The notes beneath the pieces were generated by a model that had not been told where the DNA came from, ran no database searches, and worked only from the letters and a program-made list of their open reading frames with translations. 64,000 nt of DNA, from the NCBI GenBank assembly GCA_905234865.1, contig CAJOJE010000007.1, positions 20,954 through 84,953 of the forward strand. Reading direction: 5' to 3'. This document shows positions 16,219-25,226 of this stretch, piece by piece. The position numbers were made by a program, and so were the translations under genes. The DNA comes from Candidatus Gastranaerophilales bacterium (GTDB lineage: Bacteria > Cyanobacteriota > Vampirovibrionia > Gastranaerophilales > Gastranaerophilaceae). Each line of letters opens with the position of its first letter. The first letter of the stretch is position 1.

Positions 16219-17916
16219 ATGGCATTACCAAATGTAGCATATTTTTCAATGGAAATCGCAATGGATCAATCCCTTGCAACGTATTCGGGAGGCTTAGGCT
16301 TTTTAGCAGGTTCCCACATGCAATCGGCAGGATATCTTCAAATGCCTATGGTGGGCATTACCATGCTCTGGTCTTTTGGTTATTATGATCAAAGAATTGA
16401 CGGAAACGGCGATGTTGAAGTTGCTTATATAAGAAAACATTATGACTTTTTAACCGATATTAACGTTCAAACAACCGTTAAAGTTTTCGGCGAGGACGTT
16501 ATTGTTAAAGCATATAAAGTTGAACCGCATTTATTCGGAACATGCCCTGTTTACCTTTTAACAACCGATGTTGAAGGCAACTCCGAATGGGCAAAGAAAA
16601 TTTCGCATAAATTATATGACGGAGATGAAAGAATTCGTGTTGCACAAGAAACAGTTCTCGGTATAGGCGGTGTAAGAATTCTTCAAGCAATCGGATATCC
16701 TTTCGATGTTATCCACATGAACGAAGGGCACGCACTTCCTGCGGCATTTGAATTATTAAGACAATTCAACGGCGACCTTAATAAAGTTAAGAAAAAGACC
16801 GTATTTACCACGCACACACCCGTTGCGGCAGGAAACGAAGTACACTGGGTTGATACGTTGCTTGAATCAGGCTTCTTTGCGGGATGTTCAAGAGAAAGAG
16901 CGGTCGAACTGGGCGGAGAAAGCTTCTCCTTAACGGTTGCGGCTTTAAGAATGTCAAGAATTGCAAATGCAGTTTCACAACTGCATGGTCTTGTTGCAAA
17001 TAAAATGTGGGATTGGGTTCAAGGAAGATGCCCGATTAGAGCTATAACAAACGCCGTTAATATTCACTATTGGCAAGATCCGAAATTTGCCGTTGCAGAA
17101 ACTGACGATGAATTGTTGAACAGAAAAATCGAAATGAAAAAAGAATTGTTCCAATATATCGTCGATACTCAAGGCAAACGTTTCGACCCCAATGTTTTAA
17201 CAATTACTTGGGCAAGAAGATTTGCCGATTATAAACGTGCATGGCTTATTTTAAAAGACAGCGCACGCATTGAAAAATTATTGAACGAAAACAAAGTTCA
17301 ATTGATTTTTGCAGGTAAATTCCACCCCGATGATGCTATCGGCAAAAAAGTATTTAACGAAATTTTAAGATATTCTTACGGAATGAAAAACGTTGTTGTT
17401 CTTCCGGGATATGAACTCGGACTTTCGGCAAAACTTAAAAAAGGTTCGGATATTTGGTTGAATACACCTTTAAGACCTTTGGAAGCATCCGGTACTTCAG
17501 GCATGAGCGCTAATATGAACGGCGCTTTGCACTTCTCGACTTATGACGGTTGGGCAGTAGAGGGTACGTTCCCCGGAATTAACGGCTATACGGTAGAATA
17601 TCCCGGATTAGACGATGAAATTCCTTGGGATGAAAGAAATCTGAAAGATAATCAATGTATTATGAATACGCTTGAAAACGAGATTATCCCGACATATTAC
17701 GACAACAGACAAGAATGGGCAAGGCTCGTAAGACAAGCAAAAAGAACATCCGAAGCATACTTCAATTCGGACAGAATGGTTATCGAATACTTTAACAGAG
17801 TATATAAACCTATTGCCCATGGCGGTATTCAAGCAGGGGAAGACGAAGCGGTTGATACAAAATCAAACAAAGAAAATCCGAACTTGGATGCTTGGACATA
17901 TTCAAACATTAAGTAA
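16219..17916 (+). CDS. GT35 alpha-glucan phosphorylase homologue lacking the PLP lysine
   Basis: 565 residues of the short alpha-glucan phosphorylase family: NVAYFSMEIAMDQSLATYSG, GGLGFLAGSH, HMNEGHALPAAFELL, FTTHTPVAAG, RRFADYKRA, FAGKFHPDD and WLNTPLRPLEASGTSGM. GT35 enzymes release glucose-1-phosphate from alpha-glucans using PLP held by a Lys just after this motif (GTxxMK in the family). Here the sequence is GTSGMSANMNGA, with Ser430 in the Lys position, and LAGDH reads LAGSH. The rest of the fold is intact and the frame unbroken, so it is not a pseudogene; phosphorolysis by the usual mechanism is doubtful. AAGGA precedes the start. A good terminator follows; monocistronic. Confidence 0.85.
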   Translation: MALPNVAYFSMEIAMDQSLATYSGGLGFLAGSHMQSAGYLQMPMVGITMLWSFGYYDQRIDGNGDVEVAYIRKHYDFLTDINVQTTVKVFGEDVIVKAYKVEPHLFGTCPVYLLTTDVEGNSEWAKKISHKLYDGDERIRVAQETVLGIGGVRILQAIGYPFDVIHMNEGHALPAAFELLRQFNGDLNKVKKKTVFTTHTPVAAGNEVHWVDTLLESGFFAGCSRERAVELGGESFSLTVAALRMSRIANAVSQLHGLVANKMWDWVQGRCPIRAITNAVNIHYWQDPKFAVAETDDELLNRKIEMKKELFQYIVDTQGKRFDPNVLTITWARRFADYKRAWLILKDSARIEKLLNENKVQLIFAGKFHPDDAIGKKVFNEILRYSYGMKNVVVLPGYELGLSAKLKKGSDIWLNTPLRPLEASGTSGMSANMNGALHFSTYDGWAVEGTFPGINGYTVEYPGLDDEIPWDERNLKDNQCIMNTLENEIIPTYYDNRQEWARLVRQAKRTSEAYFNSDRMVIEYFNRVYKPIAHGGIQAGEDEAVDTKSNKENPNLDAWTYSNIK

Positions 17917-17934
17917 TAGGCACTTAAAACCTTT

Positions 17935-17960
17935 AAACCCGCAAGTTAAATTGCGGGTTT
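17935..17960 (+). terminator. Intrinsic terminator after the phosphorylase-like gene
   Basis: Stem AAACCCGCAA / TTGCGGGTTT (10 bp) with a 6-nt loop, followed by TTATTTTG. Located 19 nt after the stop codon. Confidence 0.88.
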
Positions 17961-18028
17961 TTATTTTGTTTGTCTAAAAACGATATTCAAAATGCCAAAA
18001 AACAGGAACAAAGCAAATTTTTGTTTTC

Positions 18029-18057
18029 TTGACTGAACAAAATACCATGGTTAAAAT
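18029..18057 (+). promoter_or_regulatory. Promoter of the membrane glycosyltransferase gene
   Basis: TTGACT (18029-18034), exactly 17 nt, TAAAAT (18052-18057). Predicted start ~18064; the ~24-nt leader includes AAGGA before the TTG start codon at 18088. Confidence 0.7.
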
Positions 18058-18087
18058 TATGTAAGACCGTATAAAGGAAAAAATAAA

Positions 18088-19743
18088 TTGAAAAAAGATA
18101 TTTTCTACCCCCTTATTTTATGTTTAGTTCTTATAATTTTTTTCGGTTTAAATTATTATTCGTTTGGAAGTTTTTTATATGATTGCGGCAGGGAATTTCT
18201 CGTTCCCGATATTATGAACAACGGGTTTATTCCGATTAAAGATATTTTTGTAAGTTATTTTCCTCTTTCATATCAATTTAACGCTCTTCTGTTTAAAATT
18301 TTCGGGTCAAATTTTGATACTTTAAGGGTAGCGGGGATTTTATTTTCTCTTATTTGCGTATGTTTTATTTATTTTTCGTCGAGATTTTTTGTTGATGAAA
18401 AAAAGTCCTTCATGACTTCGCTTATAATTTCTTTTGTATCAATGTTTAATATATCCCACATTTTTAATTGGGTTGCGGGATATTCTTATGCTTTTATTTA
18501 TGCGGCTTCGATTTTATTTGTTTCAATTTATTTTGCTCTATATTATTTAAAAAAAGATAAATTCTTATACCCTGCTTTTTTAACTTTAGGGGTTTGTTTT
18601 GCCTTAAAATTAGAATTTTTGCCCGTCGTAATTCCTTACTTTTTATTGTTTTACTTAAAGAAAACGCCTTATAAAAAAATCATTGTTTCATTTCTTTTAT
18701 TTTTGCTTCCGCTTTCGTTAAGTTTTTTATTTTTAAAATTTTCAATCAATGATTTTATTTCTTATTTAATATTCATGAAAGATTTTATAAGCGCTCCTCT
18801 TTTAAAAACGTACAGCCAAAACGTTTTCCACAACTCAAATTTTGGCGATTATTTTTCCGGTATATATTTAAGCTCTTATAAATTTTTCTTATGGCTTTTT
18901 GTTTTCTTTTTAGTTTTATATAAAGCGTCAAAAAACCGAAAACAAACGTCATTTTTTGTTTTATCTTTTATTTTGGGTTTAATTTTTTTAATAACGGGAA
19001 TTATAATTAAGCCTTTTTACCCGATTGAATTTTTTGGCTTTTTATCTTTTTCTTCAATGATAATTCTTTTTCTTTCAATCAGGAGAAAAGATTATATTTT
19101 TGCATTTTTATGTTTAATTCAAATATTTTTGTCTTTAAGATTTTATTTTGGATATTCAAGCGGATATTCCGCATATTTATTGCCGTCAGGGTTATTTGTA
19201 AATATTTTGTTTTTCATAAAAAGCGAGTATAAGGTTTTTTCAAAAATTTTAATCTCTTTTTTAATTGTTTTTTCAATTTCGAATGTTTGTTATTTTACAA
19301 TCTCGAATGCCGTTAACAAAAATATTTCCTTAAAAACGGAACGTGGAACAATTAACGTTAAAACCGTTCAAGAAAAAGAAATGATACAAAATATTATTTC
19401 TTTTATGGATAAAATCCCCGAAAATAAAGAAGTTCTTATTTTGCCCGAGGGGACTATGTTTAATTATATTTCAAAAAAACCAACCGCAATGAAATATTAT
19501 CAATTAATTCCAAACCACATAGAAGCGTTTGGTGAAAATAACATTGTTGAAGATTTAAGAAAAAATCCGCCCGAATATATTATTTTTAATAATACAACCT
19601 ATTACATATACGGAAAAACGGTTATTTGCGACAGTTTTGCGGAAAAAATATGTGATTTTACATATAAAAACTATGATTATATTACAACATTCAACAATAA
19701 AGATTTCATAATGAATGTATACAGACTGAAAAAATCTTTTTAA
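18088..19743 (+). CDS. Polytopic membrane glycosyltransferase, GT39/ArnT-like (GT-C fold)
   Basis: 551 residues with about 11-12 hydrophobic segments and a ~110-residue soluble C-terminal part. The first loop, YDCGREFLVPDIMNNGFIPI followed by KDIFVSYFPLSYQFNALLFK, has the acidic residue and P-x-x-Y pattern of GT-C enzymes that use polyprenyl-phosphate sugars. Likely it adds a sugar to an envelope lipid or protein on the periplasmic side; donor and acceptor are unknown. The start is TTG, with AAGGA 9-10 nt upstream. It stands alone before the holA operon. Confidence 0.65.
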   Translation: MKKDIFYPLILCLVLIIFFGLNYYSFGSFLYDCGREFLVPDIMNNGFIPIKDIFVSYFPLSYQFNALLFKIFGSNFDTLRVAGILFSLICVCFIYFSSRFFVDEKKSFMTSLIISFVSMFNISHIFNWVAGYSYAFIYAASILFVSIYFALYYLKKDKFLYPAFLTLGVCFALKLEFLPVVIPYFLLFYLKKTPYKKIIVSFLLFLLPLSLSFLFLKFSINDFISYLIFMKDFISAPLLKTYSQNVFHNSNFGDYFSGIYLSSYKFFLWLFVFFLVLYKASKNRKQTSFFVLSFILGLIFLITGIIIKPFYPIEFFGFLSFSSMIILFLSIRRKDYIFAFLCLIQIFLSLRFYFGYSSGYSAYLLPSGLFVNILFFIKSEYKVFSKILISFLIVFSISNVCYFTISNAVNKNISLKTERGTINVKTVQEKEMIQNIISFMDKIPENKEVLILPEGTMFNYISKKPTAMKYYQLIPNHIEAFGENNIVEDLRKNPPEYIIFNNTTYYIYGKTVICDSFAEKICDFTYKNYDYITTFNNKDFIMNVYRLKKSF

Positions 19744-19784
19744 AATAGCCCTTCTTTCATATATAATAAAATAAAGGGGGAAAA

Positions 19785-20759
19785 ATGCCGCTATCGTTTT
19801 TTTGGGGCGAAGAAGATTTCTTAATTGAAAAAGAAATCAATAAAATGAAAAAGGAGATATTAAACGATGATATCAATGAGTTAAACTATAAAACCGTTGA
19901 TAATCCTGATTTTGCAACTCTGATTTTTCTTTTAAGAAGCCAGTCTATGCTTTTTTCCGAATGTATTTACAATATAAAAATGAACAGGTATTTTCTTGAA
20001 ACAGGTAAAAAAATCACTCTTGATGAAAAGCAAATTGAAGAAGTAATTGCTTCCATACCCTTAATTTCGGACAAAATTCACATTATTTTTAATTGTCCCG
20101 TTCCAAGGGGGGAAAATAAGAAACCCGACTCAAGAAAAAAATTATATAAGGCAATCCAAAAAACCGCCGTCATTAAAGAATTTCCCGCTTTTAAGGCTTA
20201 TGAAGAATATAAAATTCTTCCCGTTTTAAAAACTATGTTGAAAGATTATAACTTAAAAGCAACGGATTTAATTTTGCAGGAAATAATCAGGAAAACGGGA
20301 CCCTACTTTAGAGATTTGCATTCGGTATTGGATAAAATAAGCCTTTATATTTATCCTGATACTCAAATTACAAAAGAAGCGATTGATAATATATACCCTG
20401 TCGGGCAAAATATTTTTTCGCTTTTGGATTTAATTTTAGAAAAAAATTATTCAAAAACCATGTTTGAAATTTCAAAAATGCTTCAAAATTCTCACTATCT
20501 TGAATTATTGGCATTTTTGCAAGCGGGTTTTACAAGAATTTTATCTTCAAAAATATATTCAAAAAATATGACAACTTTTGAAATTGCCAGAAAAACGGGT
20601 CAAAACGAATATGCCGTAAAAAAAGCGCTTGAAAAAACCGCTCATATTAAAGTTGAAGAACTTGTTAAGCTTAAACAAAATTTAACAAATGCCGAATTTG
20701 AAATTAAAACGGGTGCAAAAGAGCCCATGACTGCGCTTTTGGAGGGTTTTATAAAATGA
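19785..20759 (+). CDS. holA: DNA polymerase III delta subunit
   Basis: 324 residues of the HolA clamp-loader fold: N-terminal FFWGEEDFLIEKEINKM, LRSQSMLFSECIYNIK, then KTGPYFRDLHSVLDKISLY and a C-terminal helical collar domain (NIFSLLDLILEKNYSK). Delta opens the beta clamp during loading. The sequence is divergent, as usual for this subunit, but the order of blocks and the directly following holB support it. A TATAAT at 19762-19767 and a strong GGGGG before the ATG mark the operon start. The stop overlaps the next start by 4 nt. Confidence 0.85.
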   Translation: MPLSFFWGEEDFLIEKEINKMKKEILNDDINELNYKTVDNPDFATLIFLLRSQSMLFSECIYNIKMNRYFLETGKKITLDEKQIEEVIASIPLISDKIHIIFNCPVPRGENKKPDSRKKLYKAIQKTAVIKEFPAFKAYEEYKILPVLKTMLKDYNLKATDLILQEIIRKTGPYFRDLHSVLDKISLYIYPDTQITKEAIDNIYPVGQNIFSLLDLILEKNYSKTMFEISKMLQNSHYLELLAFLQAGFTRILSSKIYSKNMTTFEIARKTGQNEYAVKKALEKTAHIKVEELVKLKQNLTNAEFEIKTGAKEPMTALLEGFIK

Positions 20760-21688
20760 TAAATCCAATCTTTAAAGAATATGAATTTTTATACAATTAT
20801 TTTGAAACTCTATTAAAATCAAATAAAAGATTTCCGCAAAGCATTGTTTTTGAAGGCTTATCAACTTTAAATCAATATTTTTTCACGCTTGAACTTGCAA
20901 GAATTTTAAATTGTACGGGCGATAAAACCAAAGAATGTAATTGTATAAATTGCAGGTGGATAAGAGAAAATAAACATCCTGCCGTAGTAAGCGTTAATCA
21001 GCTTGAATTTAAAGAAGATTCCGCAAAAGAGGTAATTTCCGTTAAGCAGACGGAAAAAATAGTATCAATGATAACAAAAACGTCTGAATATCATCGCTTT
21101 TTTATTTTTTCGGGCGCAAAAGAAATAAGTTTAAATTTGAATGAAAAAAAATTAATTGAAACTTATGAAAAAGAAGGGTATTTTTACGGAAAAGAAAATT
21201 TTGTTTTAACTCCTTTGAACAGAAAAATTCTTCATGAAGAATCGTCAAATTCTCTTCTAAAATCAATCGAAGAAGCCCCCGATAGGGTAACTTTCATATT
21301 TTTAACGGATACAAGAGATAATATATTACAAACTATTTTATCTCGTTCTTTAATTTTTAAAATGCCCTATAAATATCAAAGAAATAATGTTCCCGTTGAT
21401 AATTTTTTTGAAAATTATCCTGTTATTCCTCTTAATTTGGTTTTTGATTTAATTTCAAACCTTACCGAGCTTGCCGAAGAATATGAATTTGACAGTGTTT
21501 TAACCTCAATTCAGGAAAAATTAACAGATATGATAAAAATAAATTCTTTTGATATAAACTTACTAAAGACCGACATAAAATCGGTTCAAACAGCAAAAAA
21601 TATGATAAAAGCAAAAGTCATGCCAAAATATGCGCTTGAATATATGCTTCTTTCAATGACGAAAGAGGGAAGATTTAATGAAACATAA
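20756..21688 (+). CDS. holB: DNA polymerase III delta' subunit
   Basis: 310 residues of the AAA+ clamp-loader family. The Walker A site is lost (FEGLSTLNQYFF where GxxGxGK would be), as in delta' subunits. The zinc module is C-x8-C-x-C-x2-C (CTGDKTKECNCINC), and the sensor region contains SNSLLKSIEEAP and ILSRS (SRC-type Arg-finger block). An unusual insertion (~residues 120-155, from LNLNEKKLIETYEKEG to LTPLNRK) sits before sensor 1. Start ATGA overlap with holA, 11-nt overlap with the DUF3326 gene: tight translational coupling. Confidence 0.85.
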   Translation: MINPIFKEYEFLYNYFETLLKSNKRFPQSIVFEGLSTLNQYFFTLELARILNCTGDKTKECNCINCRWIRENKHPAVVSVNQLEFKEDSAKEVISVKQTEKIVSMITKTSEYHRFFIFSGAKEISLNLNEKKLIETYEKEGYFYGKENFVLTPLNRKILHEESSNSLLKSIEEAPDRVTFIFLTDTRDNILQTILSRSLIFKMPYKYQRNNVPVDNFFENYPVIPLNLVFDLISNLTELAEEYEFDSVLTSIQEKLTDMIKINSFDINLLKTDIKSVQTAKNMIKAKVMPKYALEYMLLSMTKEGRFNET

Positions 21689-22655
21689 AAATACGATTGC
21701 TCTTTCAATTCCGACCGGGACAGGCGCTTCAATCGGAGGGTACGCAGGGGATGGCGGAAAAATAGCAAGGATGTTTTCAAAATATTTTAACGTTTTAACT
21801 CATCCTAACGTTGTAAACGGCGGAATTTTAAGTGCTATGAACGACAATATTTTATATGCGGAAGGATATATTTTTGATGAATTTTTTAAAGGAAATGTTG
21901 AGTTAACTCCTTTAGAAGATAATGAAGAAAATGTCGTTGGGGTTGTTTTTGATAAAAGCATTCCGAATGATATTTTAAATGTTCATATTAATACAATTAA
22001 CGCTCTAAAAGAGGTAAAAGGGTATAACATTCCCTATTATGAAATTACGGAAGAAGAAGTTAAAATTGAGTTTTATCTTAAAGAAAAAGTATCTTCAGGG
22101 GTTGTCGGGTGTGAGAAAACTCTTTTAAAATCGGCAAAAAGTCTTATAAATAAAGGTTGCAATGCAATTGCCGTTGTTTGTTATTTTGGAAGCGATACCG
22201 ATTCAATTGAATATGAAAGCGGAGTCGGGGTTGACCCGATAGGAGGAATTGAAGCCGTTATTTCTCATTATCTTTCAAAGGAATTAATGTGTCCTGTTGC
22301 GCATAGTCCCGCATTTTCTACAATAGACATTTTAACTTCGATTTCAAATCCGAAAACTTCTTCGGAAAATATTTCCTCGACTTATCTTCCCTGCATATTG
22401 GACGGATTAATAAAAGCGCCCAAAATTGTAAAAAAGGGTACTTTAAAAAATAAAGATATAAAAGCTCTTATCGTGCCGTACGGCGCCTTTGGCGGAATTG
22501 CCTCCATTGCTGCATTAGAGAACAATATTAAGATTGTATCCGTTCAAAACAAAATGCACTCTCATATTAGTTGCTATGACATAAAGAGAGGTGATATAAT
22601 AGAATATATGGATTATAATTCTTGTTTAAAAAACTTAATAAAGGATTTTAAATGA
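21678..22655 (+). CDS. DUF3326 family protein
   Basis: 325 residues. The opening IALSIPTGTGASIGGYAGDG, then LTHPNVVNGGILSAMN, ILYAEGY and the later GVGVDPIGGIEAVISHYLS match a family known mainly from cyanobacteria, algae and plants with no established biochemical role. Glycine-rich loops suggest nucleotide or phosphate binding. It overlaps holB by 11 nt and the pseudopilin gene by 4 nt. Its presence is one of the better hints that the host is a cyanobacterial relative. Confidence 0.8.
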   Translation: MKHKNTIALSIPTGTGASIGGYAGDGGKIARMFSKYFNVLTHPNVVNGGILSAMNDNILYAEGYIFDEFFKGNVELTPLEDNEENVVGVVFDKSIPNDILNVHINTINALKEVKGYNIPYYEITEEEVKIEFYLKEKVSSGVVGCEKTLLKSAKSLINKGCNAIAVVCYFGSDTDSIEYESGVGVDPIGGIEAVISHYLSKELMCPVAHSPAFSTIDILTSISNPKTSSENISSTYLPCILDGLIKAPKIVKKGTLKNKDIKALIVPYGAFGGIASIAALENNIKIVSVQNKMHSHISCYDIKRGDIIEYMDYNSCLKNLIKDFK

Positions 22656-23590
22656 AACAAATAAAAGCAATGGTCTTAGCGGAAATAATGATTGCTCTTT
22701 TTATATGTACAATACTAATGGGTGTTTCCGTATACATGTTTAAGGCAACGGAAGTAAAAATTTCTCCTTACGTTTATTCCGTATTAGATGCTCTTCCTAA
22801 AGCAAATCGTATGGTTATAAACCAGTGCTATCAAGAGGGTACCTGTTCTGTTCAAAATTTACTTCCCGATAATATGGGCGAATATTGCACAAGGCTGTCT
22901 GAACAGCTCGGAACGGTAGGTGATGTCTATTGTTCAACAAGCGGTGATGCAAATTCTTCCATTACGTTAAACCGCGTTACTTACGGACGAAATTTAATAC
23001 TTACGAACGGGGTTTCTCTTTATAATTTAAATCCTTCTTCAGGCTGGAATGCGTCTGATTATGCTCCCTATATAGATATTATAATGCAAATCGGCACATC
23101 CACTAAACTCGGAGAAGGTTTATTTGTACTTAGGGTTTTAAAATACGGTGAAGTTATTCCTGGGAGAAGTATAACAAGCGATGGAATTACTTATTCCGCA
23201 TTAGATGACGAACTTTTCTTTCCGTACAGAATAATGCTTAACAAAGCTTATGACAATCAGAGTAGCTATATTAGAACAAGAGTTGTTGTTGATGCAAAAG
23301 AAGTTTTAAATTCTTATGAAGATGAGGGTGGAAACAGCGCTTCTTATTACGATAGTTCTGAACTGCCCTTTAGGGATAAAATGTCTTTTAGAGAAGCAAT
23401 CTGTGCTACTGATGATAAGCTGTTTTCTTTGTATTATGCGGGTCAAGAGGAATGCGGTTCAATTAAAATGCTCGAAGTTTGCAGCGCAAGATCCGGAAAC
23501 GGCGCAGCATCCGAAGATCTTAGCGCTTATTGTTATGCTGCTCCTTACAAACCGAGAGGAGCGGGAATATTTAAAGTTTTGGGACTTTAA
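22652..23590 (+). CDS. Pseudopilin-like protein with prepilin N-terminus
   Basis: 312 residues. The N-terminus KQIKA/MVLAE fits prepilin peptidase cleavage after Ala6 with Glu11 at +5, followed by a hydrophobic helix (IMIALFICTILMGVSVYMF). The ~280-residue exported domain has several Cys pairs (CYQEGTCS, CTRL/VYCS, CAT...ECG, CSAR) likely forming disulfides. It is longer than ordinary major pilins, so probably a minor pilin or surface pseudopilin. Last gene of the holA operon and followed by a strong terminator. The residue at +1 is Met rather than the usual Phe. Confidence 0.75.
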   Translation: MKQIKAMVLAEIMIALFICTILMGVSVYMFKATEVKISPYVYSVLDALPKANRMVINQCYQEGTCSVQNLLPDNMGEYCTRLSEQLGTVGDVYCSTSGDANSSITLNRVTYGRNLILTNGVSLYNLNPSSGWNASDYAPYIDIIMQIGTSTKLGEGLFVLRVLKYGEVIPGRSITSDGITYSALDDELFFPYRIMLNKAYDNQSSYIRTRVVVDAKEVLNSYEDEGGNSASYYDSSELPFRDKMSFREAICATDDKLFSLYYAGQEECGSIKMLEVCSARSGNGAASEDLSAYCYAAPYKPRGAGIFKVLGL

Positions 23591-23605
23591 TAATTTTTTG
23601 ACGAT

Positions 23606-23636
23606 AAAAAACCTCTTAACATTTAAGAGGTTTTTT
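23606..23636. terminator. Bidirectional terminator between pseudopilin gene and lysS
   Basis: A 14-bp perfect stem AAAAAACCTCTTAA / TTAAGAGGTTTTTT with a 3-nt loop between convergent genes. Confidence 0.92.
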
Positions 23637-23659
23637 ATTATGCTTTATATTGTTTAATA

Positions 23660-25144
23660 TCAGTTTCTCGGGCGCATTGTAGGAAATGCAATTACATCTC
23701 TTATTGAGGGCGAATCCGTAAGGAGCATAACCAAACGGTCAATTCCTATTCCCATACCGCCTGCAGGAGGCATGCCATGTTCTAAGGCGCAGACAAAATC
23801 TTCATCAATGCTCATTGCCTCATCATCACCCATAGCTTTTGCTTTTGCTTGTGCCTCAAAACGATTTCTTTGATCAATCGGGTCTGTTAATTCTGAAAAT
23901 GCGTTTGAAATTTCCCAGCCGTTTACCCTTGTTTCAAAGCGTTCGGTTAATCTCGGGTTATCTCTGTGTACTTTGGCAAGAGGCGAGATATCTCTCGGGT
24001 AATCAATAATATGGACGGGTTGGATTAATTTCGGTTCAACTTTTTCTTCAAAAATTCTATCCAAAACCTTACCCCATGAATCGTTTTCTTCCGTTTCAAT
24101 GCCTAAGCGTTTTGCCTGCTCTTTTGCTTCATCGGCTGTCAGGTATTCTTCAAAATTAATGCCCGTATATTCTTTAATTGCGCCGAGCATGGTTTTTCTG
24201 TCCCATGGCGGAGTTAAATCAAGTTCAACTCCTTGGTATGTGATTTTTGTCGTTCCCAAAACATCCATTGCAACGGAAGCTACCATATTTTCTAAAAGGC
24301 ACATCATATCATTATAATCAACGTATGCCTGATAAAGTTCAATCATGGTAAATTCGGGATTATGGCGAATGTCAATTCCTTCATTTCTGAAACATCTGTT
24401 CATTTCAAAAATTTTCTCGGAAACACCGCCTACAAGAAGCCTTTTTAAGTGTAATTCGGGAGCAATTCTTAAAAACATATCAACATCAAGTGCATTGTGG
24501 TGTGTAATAAACGGTCTTGCCGTTGCGCCGCCTGCTTGAGTATGAAGCATAGGCGTTTCAACTTCCAAAAAGCCTTGTTTTGTCAAATATTCTCTTATTT
24601 TTTGAATAATTAAACTTCTTTTTTTAAACGTTGAGCGAACGTCTTCGTTCATAATCATATCAAGATATCTTTTTCTGTATCTTGTTTCGACATCCGTCAA
24701 ACCATGGAATTTTTCGGGCAGAGGAAGAATAGATTTCGTTAAAAGTTTTAAATCTTTTGCTTTAATGCTCAATTCGCCTCTCGGAGTTCTTCTTATTTCT
24801 CCCGTAAAGCCTACAATATCGCCTACATCAAGCAATTTTAAAACAGCAAGTTTCTCGGGTGATAAATTTTCCTTATGAGAGAAAATTTGAATTTTTCCGG
24901 AATCGTCAACAAGGTCAATAAACATGCCGGTATTTCTCATTGCCATAATACGTCCTGCGACGGAATATGTGTCTTCCGTTTCGCTTCCCGCTTCCAAATC
25001 TTTATATTTTTCTTGGAGCTGGCGAGCGGAAATATTTTTATCAAATGAATACGGGTAGGGGTTAATTCCTTTATCTATTAAATCTGTCAATTTTTGTATT
25101 CTTGCTTCTCTAATGCCCTGAATACTGCTATTTGTAGCTTCCAT
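23660..25144 (-). CDS. lysS: Lysyl-tRNA synthetase, class II
   Basis: 494 residues from the ATG at 25144. An N-terminal OB-fold anticodon-binding domain (VAGRIMAMRNTGMFIDLVDD) precedes the class II core: motif 1 around YRKRYLDMIMN, motif 2 MNRCFRNEGIDIRHNPEFTM and motif 3 GMGIGIDRLVMLL. It charges tRNA-Lys. The frame is open 20 codons further upstream, but AAGGAG 8 nt before this ATG fixes the start. No T-box or other leader is present. It is monocistronic and divergent from the TPR/GT9-trp operon. Confidence 0.96.
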   Translation of the reverse strand: MEATNSSIQGIREARIQKLTDLIDKGINPYPYSFDKNISARQLQEKYKDLEAGSETEDTYSVAGRIMAMRNTGMFIDLVDDSGKIQIFSHKENLSPEKLAVLKLLDVGDIVGFTGEIRRTPRGELSIKAKDLKLLTKSILPLPEKFHGLTDVETRYRKRYLDMIMNEDVRSTFKKRSLIIQKIREYLTKQGFLEVETPMLHTQAGGATARPFITHHNALDVDMFLRIAPELHLKRLLVGGVSEKIFEMNRCFRNEGIDIRHNPEFTMIELYQAYVDYNDMMCLLENMVASVAMDVLGTTKITYQGVELDLTPPWDRKTMLGAIKEYTGINFEEYLTADEAKEQAKRLGIETEENDSWGKVLDRIFEEKVEPKLIQPVHIIDYPRDISPLAKVHRDNPRLTERFETRVNGWEISNAFSELTDPIDQRNRFEAQAKAKAMGDDEAMSIDEDFVCALEHGMPPAGGMGIGIDRLVMLLTDSPSIRDVIAFPTMRPRN

Positions 25145-25167
25145 TTTATTCTCCTTCTTATAACCTA

Positions 25168-25220
25168 ATTTTACCTTAAAAAAAGAATAATTTGCAATTG
25201 ACAAAAATAAATATTATTAT
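25168..25220. promoter_or_regulatory. Divergent promoters sharing one palindromic -35 hexamer
   Basis: TTGCAA at 25192-25197 is its own reverse complement. On the minus strand it is 18 nt from TAAAAT (25173-25168) for lysS. On the plus strand it is 17 nt from TATTAT (25215-25220), which ends 6 nt before the ATG at 25227. The same six base pairs can serve as -35 for both genes, so polymerase binding would be mutually exclusive. Confidence 0.65.
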
Positions 25221-25226
25221 TAGTCT

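Noticed and set aside
25145..25226. T-box or tryptophan attenuator in the lysS / trp control region
   Set aside because: The predicted leaders are about 16 nt (lysS) and 0 nt (GT9-trp), too short for any riboregulator.
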